A DNA stretch of 34,825 nucleotides from Seison nebaliae (lineage: Eukaryota; Rotifera; Pararotatoria; Seisonacea; Seisonidae), in NCBI GenBank assembly GCA_023231475.1, contig JALJEE010002462.1, positions 1-34,825 of the forward strand, written 5' to 3'. How positions within the stretch are numbered: the stretch's first letter is position 1; each line of letters begins with the position of its first letter. The notes under the pieces were generated by a model. The model was not told where the DNA came from, did not search any database, and saw only the letters and a program-made list of their open reading frames with translations. Position numbers and translations under genes: made by a program. Shown here piece after piece: positions 1-10,900 of this stretch.

Positions 1-194
1 GACGAATAGTTGATGTCTTGAAAAATAAAGGTTCAGTTTGTTGCTAAAAAGATGTTTTTTCCATAAATTTCTAAAGATATGACACGCTTATTTAAAATTT
101 ATTCATTATACATGTATTTCGATAGGTTCTAAAGTTTTGAAGCCCAGTTTATTTATTTCCATAAAAATGAAAAAATTTACAAAAATATTTTTAT

Positions 195-465
195 AAATGG
201 GTGACGAATTTACCGAAATAGAACCAAATGGGTGACGAATTGACCGAAATAGAACTAAATGGGTGACGAATTCACTGAAATACGACTAAATGGGTGACAA
301 ATTCAACGTTTAGCAAAAAATACGCAAAATTTAACGTTAAATTTTTTTCTTGGGTGATGAAATCACCGAAATACTCTAAAAGGGGTGACGAAATCACCAT
401 TTTATGGGTGACGAAACCACCGACTTTCGCTTAAAAATTATAGGATGACGAAATCACAGGGAATC
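195..465. repeat. Left-end minisatellite with palindromic GGTGACGAAATCACC core
   Basis: Four copies begin at 195, 226, 257 and 288 with an exact 31-bp period, each starting AAATGGGTGACGAATT. Four more divergent copies follow at irregular spacing near 353, 384, 407 and 444. The best cores are imperfect or perfect inverted repeats: GGTGATGAAATCACC at 353-367 and GGTGACGAAATCACC at 384-398, with 5-bp arms GGTGA/TCACC. No open reading frame runs through the array. Copies decay from left to right, from a regular tandem array into scattered cores. A relative in opposite orientation sits at the other end of the window. Confidence 0.9.
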
Positions 466-529
466 GATTAATCCCTCTTATTGAATTCGAAAATTGTTTA
501 AAGAATTCCAGTTGGGTATTTATAACTAT

Positions 530-560
530 TCTTATTATTATCTATTATTATTATTATTCG
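530..560. repeat. TTA/ATT microsatellite
   Basis: A short run of TTA trinucleotides, interrupted once, lies in the gene-free left flank. Nothing else is recognisable between the minisatellite and the SCAMP start at 1516. That interval is AT-rich, and its long antisense frames (about 571-813 and 942-1334) translate only to F/I/L/S-rich low-complexity sequence. Confidence 0.6.
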
Positions 561-1515
561 GTATTCCTTATTATAAAACTTTATCCAGCAATAACATGAT
601 AGTGTATTTAACTTGAAGATTTTTAGAACGTTTTTTAGATTTTGGCATACAAATATGAAAATACAAATAATAGTGCCATTGTGATAATAATAACGATAAT
701 AGTGAAGGTAACAGCATATTTTCGAGTATCAAAAATTCATGAAATAGAATATAAATCAAACATATAAGATTATTTTTCAATTCGATTCGTTTATTAATAA
801 CAAAGTGTTGCAAGTAAAAAGACTGATTAACTATTCTTAGCGGTTTAAAAACTTAAATCAGAAATTTTTGATAAATTCTAAAAATATTTTTTATGAATTT
901 CATTGTTTACTAACAACAATTAGAAAGTAAGAATTAAGGTATCACTTGAGCAGAATAGAATTTTGAAAATTTTGTGAGAAAGAATGGAAAAAAATAATTA
1001 TTAATTTTTTTTTCATGGAGCAATAAGTAGAATTTGCGTGTGATTGAAGAATACTTATATAAATTCTTTCGTATTTAAATGAGTAATAAGGAAAGAATAA
1101 TAAAAAAGAATTTATAAAAAAATGAATGAAAATTAAAACAAGACTAATTTTTTGAACCATTAAAACTCTAATGGAGTAAGGTAAAAGTGAAAAGAATAAA
1201 CAAAAGAAAATCAATTTATTTGTTAATAAAGAAAAGTTTATTGTGTATTTTGGAAAATGGAGAGAATGATTTTCAAATACGATTGTTGGGTTTCTGAGGA
1301 GGAATGAAATACTTTTTGTGAGAATCGTTGACACTACACTTATTGTAAATTATTCTAACAAAAATTTGATGAAAAATCTTTTTATTTAAACAGAATTTTA
1401 TTTATCAGAAAATTTTTTTGTTCTCGTTATTTTTTTCGAATTGATTTTTTAAGACGTAGTTGGCAGAAAAATCGTTTTTAAATTTTTTTTATCATAATTT
1501 ATTGTGGGAGATCGG

Positions 1516-2744
1516 ATGGATGAATATAATCCATTTAGTGATCCGTTTGCGGTTAATAAAATTTCTTCTTTTTTCAATTTCCTATTCATTTTTAGGATTC
1601 AGCACTTAATAACATAAAAACCATTTCAGGTGCGCCAACAATTCCGGTGGAGCCGACAATTGGCACATCAATAAATTCATATCAACCGCCAATAAATACA
1701 TCGACGAATGCGACTGGACAACAACCTCCACCACCACCTACTAATCAATTTAATGCACCAACAACAAATATTTCACCATTCTCAAATTATGGTACAGGAC
1801 AAGATCAGAAAACGACAACAAATGTACAAGAAACAGATTTGGAGAAGCGTGAGGCAGAAATTCAACGACGGGAAAGAGAATTAAATCAACGAAATTCTAA
1901 TCAAAATCCTTCAAAGAATTTTCCACCACTTCCATCGTTCATCCCATGTGGACCTTGTTTCCGTCAGGATATCCAGGTGGATATCCCACCACCATTTCAG
2001 CAAATTGTCAAATATATGTTCTATTTATGGATAATATATGCGGTCGTTCTCTTATTGAATGTTTTCGGATGTCTGATGTTAATGATTGCTGAGAAGACGG
2101 GCAGTTCATCTGGTTCAACATTTGGATGGTCAATTCTTTATATCGTCTTCATTCCATTATCATATGTTTGCTGGTTTCAACCAGTATATCAAGCATTCAA
2201 GTTTTCATCTTCATCATTAATAGAATTACAATTAATTTGTTTTGTAGGAAAAATAGCTCATTCAATTTTATGCTTTTCTTCTTCGTTTTCTTCATTCAAT
2301 TCCTTTCAACTGTCATACAAGCACTTGGTCTGCCCGGATGGGGAACGAGGTTTATTCTTAACATATTTCATTTCATATTAACAATTTAATTTTAGTGGAT
2401 TCATTACAGCATTATCCGCTTTCAAAGCGAATGGAGCATTCGGCAAATTTGTTGGAATTTATATGATAATTTTATCGATCGTTTTCGTCGTCTTAGCGAT
2501 AGGCGATTTCCTCATGTTAGTGAAAGTTAGTGAGAAGTTTTATAAGAAAGATATTTCAATTTATAAAACTTGTTTATTTGATTAGATACATAGAATTTAT
2601 CGAAATACTGATGCAAGTATGGCTAAAGCTCAACAGGAATTTGCATCTGGTCTTTGGAAGAATCCTGCTACTACCAGAGTTGCAGGACAAGTTATTTCGA
2701 ATGAAATACGAAATACAACTGGTGGTGGTCCTTCACCATATTAA
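1516..2744 (+). CDS. SCAMP: Secretory carrier-associated membrane protein (SCAMP), 5 exons, 343 aa
   Basis: Exons by homology and frame: 1516-1551, 1596-2200, 2248-2349, 2396-2525, 2586-2744. Introns are 44, 47, 46 and 60 nt, all GT-AG. The protein starts MDEYNPFSDPFADSAL, giving the N-terminal NPF motif (residues 5-7) that binds EH-domain endocytic adaptors. Next come a Pro/Gln/Asn-rich linker, a charged heptad segment (about 69-95, LEKREAEIQRRERELN), PPLP and GPCFRQD. Four membrane spans follow (about 151-175, 187-206, 218-242, 264-288). The SCAMP cytoplasmic loop after span 2 reads VCWFQPVYQAFK, matching the family CWYRPLYxAFR peptide. The tail IHRIYRNTDASMAKAQQEF is also family-typical, and length is close to human SCAMP1 (338 aa). 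It is a tetraspan post-Golgi/endosome recycling protein. The start chosen is the first ATG; it gives the NPF and keeps the reading frame through the 44-nt first intron. It is tail-to-tail with FOXO. Confidence 0.95.
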
Positions 2745-3639
2745 GATAACATGAACAGATTCGTCCATAAGTCGAAATGATGGTTGGAGAAGATTTGGAT
2801 ATCACGGAAAAAAATCTTCTTTTGTTTAGCAATAATAATAGTAAGATGTCTATATTGTGATTCCGTCAACAAATGTTGTTTCCATCAAAGTAATTTATTC
2901 TATTTATTTGTTCCACTTCATTTTATCGTTGACTTTTCTTTCTTTCTCTTCAATTACTTTTTTTTATAAACATAAAGTTTTGTGTCGTTCCAAAAATTTC
3001 CTATATATATTTCTATTATTTTCCTGAACATTTCTATTATTCTGATTTTGCATAATCTTTCATCAAACTTATTAGTTCGTTATATATGATGGAAAATAAT
3101 TAATAAGAATTAATTTGGAGAATAATATAATATTATTCGATTATCGAGTAACATAATGAAATTGAATAGAATTTCGTTTGAAGTACACATGTAATAATTG
3201 AATGGAATTGACTTAACATGAGAAGAAATGAGATTAATGTAATATGATAAGAGAAGATAAGATAAAATATATTCGATAAAAGAGAAAGAAAAGAGAATAA
3301 TACAGATAAATGTTTTAATGACGAACGAAATATGACAGATCGCTTATTATCTCGATTCAAACTCTGGAAATGAATGTTTTAAGGGAGAAGATGATGGATT
3401 TGCCGGATGAATTGAGAAGAAAAGAATAATCGACGAAATCAAAATTAGATCTGATTCAAAAAATTAAAATTTGTAAATTGAAAGAAAACTATGCAAATGA
3501 TATCGGTTGTTGTTGTTGTTGTTGTTGGGGAGCATAATCTGTTAAAATGAAGATGATACACCGGTGTCATCAAGAATTATATAATTCCCTCGTTGTCTGG
3601 ATTAGGATGAATGTGATGGAATAGAAAGAAAATCATTCA
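2745..3639. other. Convergent 3' intergenic region between SCAMP and FOXO
   Basis: This 895-nt AT-rich spacer must hold both 3' UTRs. It includes a (GTT)n run at 3506-3528, which reads as CAA repeats in FOXO sense, like the polyQ tracts of the FOXO coding region. No canonical AATAAA was seen directly downstream of SCAMP. Short frames here translate to low-complexity F/L/I sequence and are not credible genes. Confidence 0.6.
3506..3528. repeat. GTT (CAA) microsatellite
   Basis: About seven perfect GTT units lie 110 nt beyond the FOXO stop codon, in the presumed FOXO 3' UTR. Confidence 0.8.
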
Positions 3640-4717
3640 TCATAAACGGAACTGTGCCATTGGTCTCGATTGCGCTTCACGACAAGTTCCAGTAAACCGT
3701 TGAGATGATAAATGATTTTTCTGATCAGAATAATATTGGGAATAATTATCAATTCCTTTCCGATATGGCGAGTCTTTTGTAGATCTGTTGAACTTGTCCG
3801 AATATTTGGGAGAAGATTCTTCGTTATCTGTCAATTTCCTATTCTGTTCATTTATCATTTTATTCTCAGATTTTGAGATGTTTTTCCACGAACATTTATC
3901 ACTGTTATGGTTTTTGTTGTTTTCACTGTTTGACCGATTACTTTTGAGTATGTTAGAATCAAAAGTGAAAATTGATCGACATTCTAAATCGATTAAATCT
4001 CGACTTGATGGTGGTAGAAGAGATGAAGAAAGTCGTGCTGATTTCTCTCCAACGGAAGTGGTACGCGAAGGACGATTAATATAATCAGATCGACAATTTG
4101 ATTGATCATCGTTCGTATCGAAAAATGAATAATTTTGTTGATTTTGTCGTCGTGAATTGTTGGAGGAGGAAGTTGGAGAAAAAAATTTCTGATTATCAAA
4201 CAATGATGACGAATCAGAATAATTATTCATACTCATCAATTCATCAGATGATTCATCCTGATTATTATTCGATTGATTCGACATTAAATTATTAAAGAAA
4301 TAATTTGAATTGTTATTATTGTTATTGGAAACAAGAAATTTATCATCTGCTAAAAGATGATTATTCTCATTACCATCCATATAATTATTGGAATCATTAC
4401 GGAATTCATATATTTGACGTTGATTCTCACAAAACGTATGTGCTCGTCGTCGATTATTTAAGAGAGACGCTCGTCTAGCTTGATGTAATGCATCGACATC
4501 TGATTCTAACGAATCGTTCATATTTAATGATGACGTCATATTCATTCCATTAGTTGTTGTTGTAGTTTCAGCTTGTATAACTGGTGCCGCCGTTGACATC
4601 ATCGATATATCATTGGTTACAAGGGACGAATAATCAGAAGCGAAATATTTATCATTCGATGCCATACCATCGACCATCGGATCCACCATCGGATTATTAG
4701 GAGAAATTGAACATTGC

Positions 4718-4749
<32 letters not shown>

Positions 4750-5183
4750 TTGAAGAAGATGATGATTTGGCAAAGAATACGATGGTTGCTCATCAAACGA
4801 TGACGTTCGATTAGTGTAAGAATCGAAATCAGATTCTCGTTCTTGTTCTAATTTAATTCCATGAGGATAATGATTCGATGATGTGGTGGAAGAGGAGGAT
4901 GAGTGTGAAGCTGAATAATTCATTGTTGAGTAATTTGTGGGAGTAAAGTTGAAAGATTTTTGAGGATTTTTATGAATAAATGACGAATCCATTTCATCAT
5001 GTTCAACAGTCGATCCATAACGAGATGGGTTGAGGAAATTTCCTGGATTTTCCATCGAATTATTGTTCTTTTTATTCTTGTCAAAAGAATATTTCATTAT
5101 TCGAGGCGATGTTGCCATTAACATACTTTCATTATTCATCGATTTTATATGATCAATTTGATCATTCTCATCATGATGATTCA

Positions 5184-5228
<45 letters not shown>

Positions 5229-6262
5229 GGATGTTATTATGAGATGAATCATTGGATAATTTACGTTTATGTGTACCTGAAGGTGAATTATGATTATCAA
5301 TTTTTGGTGGATTCATTTTCCTTTTGTTATTCGGTTTATTTTCATTCATTATATCATTCACACTATTACCATTACCACCAATCTCATCTTTCACAATCCA
5401 CCAACTACTTTTTCCCGCTCCATTATTCTGTAAACGAGAGAACTTCGAATGAAGTGAGAGATTATGTCGAATTGAATTCTTCCATCCCGCACTTTCAACT
5501 TTCTCCTTCTTATCATGAAAATATGGAACATATGCTATCATCCAATCATAAATCTGTGATAATGTCAATCGTTTATGTTTACTGGTTTGAATAGCATATG
5601 ATATTAATTCGGCATATGATAGATTCCCCCAAGCATTTTTCCTCGCTCCATTCTTCTTATTGAGACACAATTCTTCTTTAATCTTTTCAGCTAATTTTGG
5701 ATCGTAAGTACCGTCACCAAATTCGTGATGTTGAGATGAAGTTGAAGAAGACGATATTATTGAATTACGATTATGCTTCGTCAATTTGACTTCACTATTA
5801 TCTTCATTGGTATTATTGTCGTCAATGGATAACGACTGAGAATGGACAGAAGAACGTGCAGGTATATTTGGTTTCTTCAATAAATTATTTTCACTTCTCA
5901 TCATTGGATTGATGGTATATTTCCTATTATGTTTCTCCTCACTTCTTTCTACGCTATGATCACCATTGATATTGTTATTATTGTTATTGTGAAAACGATT
6001 ATAAATTTGTTTTTGAGTGAGAACATTCGCAGAGATGTCACCCGGTTTACTGATGGAGAGTGGAGTCTTCTGAAACAAATATTCTGGTCGAGATAGTGAA
6101 TTGAGTGTACGTTGATGATTCATCAACATTTCTGCAGCATAGAAATTGTGAATTGGTGGAGTGTCATACATCACATGAGAAGAGAAACGTAATGGATGTT
6201 GTAATTGTGAAGTAAAACTATGAGATTTCTCTTGAGGGAAATTTTGTTGTTGTTGTTGTTGC

Positions 6263-6296
<34 letters not shown>

Positions 6297-7908
6297 GAAT
6301 TGAAAATGCAATTTTACTCATTGGATGAGTATATTGCGTCGATTGTTGTTGTTGTTGTTGTTGTTGTTGTTCAGATATTGTTATACGTTTATGATTTGTA
6401 GAAGTTTTATACGAATTCAAATTATTATTAGTTGATGGAGTTGATAAGATTTTCATCATTTCCTTATCCTCCATACTCTTCTGGTTATTCCCATTTTTCA
6501 TCGTTATATTATTAGATCGAGAATCATTGTGAGATGGAGGAAACTTGTCCCTTAATTGAATGTGAGAAATATTCATTTTTTTCGATGTATTATCCGTCTG
6601 ATGAGCATTATTCGTTGGTGAGATTTGTTCAGACACGTTCGATTTACTACTGACTAATCGATTCATCTCATCCGTTTTAACATCACTACCAGAAGAAGCA
6701 ACATGATTAATAGGAAATGAATTTATGGAAGAATTATTTGAAATTAAATTCCTCGTATCATTTCGATTTAGAGCTATCGGTTTTGATGTTTGATTATTCT
6801 GATGCGTATTCTCATTCTGATTGTTATTAATGATGTGAGTAAATAATTGATCAGATTTCATTATTATTTCATTATATTTCATTTGTGACAGATTATTCTG
6901 ATTCTGATTACTGAAATTATTTGACTTCATATCATCTAATTTATTACTATTATTATTTATATTATTACTATTATTATTATTATTAATCCTAATTCCATTT
7001 TTATCATTATTATTATTATTATTGATATTAGTGGAAGAAGTATTATTTCTTGGAGGATTATTCTCATGAGAAAATTTATTATCATTCTCATTATTAGTAT
7101 CATCACTCTTATTAATAGGTCCTCTATTATTGTTGTTGTTATTTGGATGAATTGAATTAGGTTGATACATGTTATCAGGTTGAAATGTAAAATTGCCAGA
7201 GATGAATGATTCGGAAAATAAATTTTCTGTACTTCTACTTTTCCTTCTTCCTTTATAGAAATTCTTCGGATAATCAACTGGCAACTCTATTTCATTATTA
7301 TCAAGATTGCCAAAAAAATCATTAGTGTTATTATTATTCGTCATGATATTCAATTCTAATGGTGATGATGAAGTAGCAGTAGTAAATTCAGAAACGAAAG
7401 AAGTATCTTCATCTTTTGATGACTGATTATCATCATCATCACCGATAGATCGAATTCGATTGAACAATCCTCGATTATTATTATCATTCTCCGTCAACTG
7501 CTCCAGTTGTTGTGGTTGCTGTTGTTGTTGTTGTTGATCAGTCGGATTTTGTAGATTTTGATAGAAATTTTGATATGTTGAAGTTTGTCTTTGATTATTT
7601 TGAATATTACCATTATTCAAAAAATAATTGTTGTTATTATTATTTGTTGACAGGTTATCCATACTCGCAAACATCAGATTTTGTGATGGACGTTGACACA
7701 TTTGAACAGGTTGTTGCTGCAGGAACTGATGATGATTTTCTTGTTGTTGTTGTAGTGCCACTCCATTTGTAGACGACATATTTGATTGATCTAAATTAGT
7801 TGGAGGCGAAGTGAGTGTTTCTACACTATTACGAAGTTCGTTGGCGATGATACGAATGACGGATCCTCGCTTTCGTACTGGAAAAGGATTTGTCGGTAAC
7901 TCCGACAT
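3640..7908 (-). CDS. foxo: FOXO forkhead transcription factor, intronless, 1422 aa
   Basis: The forkhead domain (about residues 752-838) reads [28 protein letters not shown], the recognition helix [13 protein letters not shown], then [10 protein letters not shown]. These are diagnostic of the FOXO subclass, including the [16 protein letters not shown] block. FOXO proteins are nuclear effectors of insulin/PI3K-AKT signalling that bind TTGTTTAC-like sites. The protein is more than twice the usual length (human FOXO1 655 aa). About 750 residues precede the forkhead, and both flanks are packed with Asn runs and polyQ tracts (about residues 513-523, 537-556, 1053-1065). One sequence fits the AKT consensus RxRxxT perfectly (RRRAHTF, about residue 1154), C-terminal to the forkhead. 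The usual site just after the forkhead is not intact; the nearest basic stretch is THKRKLSND. There is no intron in 4.3 kb, unlike three of the four neighbouring genes. The start is the first ATG of the open frame (MSELPTNPF); upstream non-coding exons cannot be excluded. Confidence 0.95.
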
Positions 7909-10900
7909 GATTTCATCGAACTTTCATCAGATTTAATAAATTCAATTATCTCTCTCCTTCCCCCAACGAACACTGATAGCTCTCTTTATGAACGTATTTC
8001 GTATAAATCACTTCGATTTTCTTAATCGTCCGTCGTCGCGTAGTCGATTTTCTGTGGGGATTAAATGTTTCTTTTAGACTCTATCAATTTCACGTCACAC
8101 ACAGAGAAAAGAAAAAGAAGAGGAATTTTAGAACGATCATTTACAAATATCATCCTCTCAGTTGAAAGAGAGAGAATTCTGATGTTAGAACGATTAGAAA
8201 GTGAGGATGTGGCCTATATTAAAATTTATTGAAGAATATGATAAATTTACATCGAATATTTCATTTTCTAACAGAATTCTTCAGAAACATATAATTAAAT
8301 TGTTCGACGATTAAAATAATGAACTTTAATGAATAGTTCAATTAATCTGAAGAATTTCACATACAAATTTCATAAAGAAATTGAGAAATTCTTTTTTGGG
8401 AAAAAAGAAGAGAGTTCTTTTACTTAAGACTCCATCGTTTACGATAAGAAAGTAATTGGAATGTATTAAAAATCCTAATCGGTTTCCTATGTCGCACACA
8501 CGATCCCCCGACACACATACACACACAGAGAAATATATATAGTCTACCCAACAGAAGACATTCACGTGATGAACTAGAAGAGAACAAGTAAATGGAGTCA
8601 GGAATGCGGCAGAAATATTGAACAAATGAAGAGATTTCTAATAAGGGCTAACGGTCTGTCAAAGATTCGGTCAACTAAAAGAAAATTGATAGATTTTTTC
8701 ATGAAAAATGTTTCAGGAATAAGAAGAGTGTTCTTTGGATGAAACACCCATTTGCCTTCATCCAGTGAGGGGGGAGGTAGAGGAGGTACACATATACCCA
8801 TGTAAGAAGAATGTAGGAGAAGGAAAGTAAGGAAGGAAAGCTGCAGAAGAAGAAGAGTTTCCTACATTTCAAGGGCACGCAAATTATATTAAAGCCTCTC
8901 TGATTATTCATATAGAGATATCTTAGTCTCTATTTTATTCGTTTTGGCATGTTTGATCTCTTTCCGTTCAAACGATTTCTTTTTCAAAATTAATTCTCCT
9001 CCGATTTATCATTACTATGGCGTAAGACGTTCTTTTCTGGTTGGTGTGGAGGCAATCAACTCAACACATACAGGCACACCTTGTGAAGAATAAAAAGTTT
9101 CCTATCTGTCATTAATTCTTTCCATTTCCTCTCATTATCATCATCGTCGTCGTTGTTGTCATCTCTCTCCTAAACTTTCCTTCACATAATCATTATGGTG
9201 ATTTTACACAAAGCCTACATAATTTCTTTATATATATGCAATTAATATAATTTACTGTGTTAGATACTGTATGTGATTATCATTTTTATGACTTATTAAA
9301 TTTGAGGGAAATTCCTTAATTATTGGCCATTTGCTACATTTCTTATTGGACTAACTTCAACGTCATCGTCCACGTTATACTTGTATATTCAACATTACAT
9401 AATTTCACAAGAATCATTGAGGAAAACCTTTACCTATCTCAATACACTCATCAAACTACCCTGGACACTTGACCTCCATTTGCATTTCCTAACTGGTCAG
9501 TTTCCTTTTCACTTCTGCCATCACCTCTCATTACATTTATCTAATTCTCACATTACATCTTCACTTAAAATAAACAACTCAACGACATTAATAAAATTCT
9601 TTTATTTGAAATGTTTTCCGGTTTTTGTCCATCTCTTGTTGTTTCTCAATAAAACCTCTAATTCCTTCGAATTGACATATGATAAGTCGCTTTATCAATT
9701 TGGCACAAGGGTTTCTGGATTAATTTTCAAGTTGTTTCTGGAAAAACCAACAAACTGGAAGAAATGTTGGTAATAAAAAGAATTTGCGCACAAACTTGTT
9801 GCATTCGAATATAGTTCTTCAAAGTTGACTTTAGTGAAATATAAATTATAATATCTCCTTTCCTCCCATATACATGACGTAACAGAAGCGAACGATACAT
9901 CCGTTTTCTTTGTCCGTCTGTCATTGATTATTCTTAAACTGATTATTCCATCTATGTTTATCCATTGGTAACATAATCGAAATACGCCATTCGAATGGTG
10001 AAGGTGAACCAACATATAATTATTCAAATCAAAAATTGCGAAATATCTTTATTTTATAACAACCCTAACTATTTGTCATCAACTAAATTCTCCGTTTTCA
10101 TTTCCTTCATACGATGTATCAGTTGTAAGGAATATGACATCAAGCTTCACTTTATAGGAGTTCCATTTTCGACTGTTATCGACAAAATTTCATAATCAAA
10201 AGTGGACATATGTCAATTTTGGTGCATCGAAATTCGTCCTATTTAAGTCTCTTAAAAATTTCCATAATAATTCGTCATATTTTCATTAATCAGTTCATTT
10301 GACGCAGTACGTAGCATGATATTTGTTCGCCCGTCATTAGTTACATCATGGAACAAGGTAACGTTTTTTAAACTTCGCTATTTCACTAATATTCGCTATT
10401 TAATAATATTAAAAAAAAACCTTCGTTGAAAAACCTTTTAAAATAACATAAAGAAAACAAGAATTACGAACTAAAGAATAAAGTTTCATATAAGAAACTG
10501 TATAATGGTATAATGTATGATGGTCAATGTAATTTACCGGTTTTATTCTATAAATAATAACAATTCTTTCTCATACGTACTTCCAAGAGGATTCGTAATT
10601 TTTTTTTGTTGATTTCATAACCAAAAGTAATAGGATGATTAATGACTCAATGTTCCTTTGTCCAACTTACATAAATCATAAATTCTTCATATTTCAATGG
10701 GGTGTGTTGATGCATCTCTTTTTTGCGAGTACGATTGAACATTGCGTAATAGTGCTTTTTTCTTTCTTCTGGGAAGTAGTAGAGAATTGTAGTTTAACTA
10801 TGCTGATTAGTAGTAGGAGAAGGAACTACACTTCGAATTATATGGAAGCAACTTATGAGAGGCAAAACGCAAAATTATCAACGGTCCTTTGGATGGTATT

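Noticed and set aside
195-465. Possible CRISPR array at the left end
   Set aside because: The whole 31-bp unit repeats tandemly with no unique spacers, and the context is eukaryotic.
2526-2585. Alternative donor GTGAGA at 2530 for SCAMP intron 4
   Set aside because: It puts a stop (TAG) immediately after the junction, while GTTAGT at 2526 gives the family sequence HRIYRNTDAS.
5109-5594. Tyr-rich open frame on the plus strand inside FOXO
   Set aside because: It is antisense to the FOXO forkhead and Asn repeats; ATT repeats read as poly-Tyr. No independent motif.
7971-7976. TCAGTG on the minus strand as an initiator for FOXO
   Set aside because: Short and imperfect against the arthropod initiator consensus, with no supporting core-promoter element seen.
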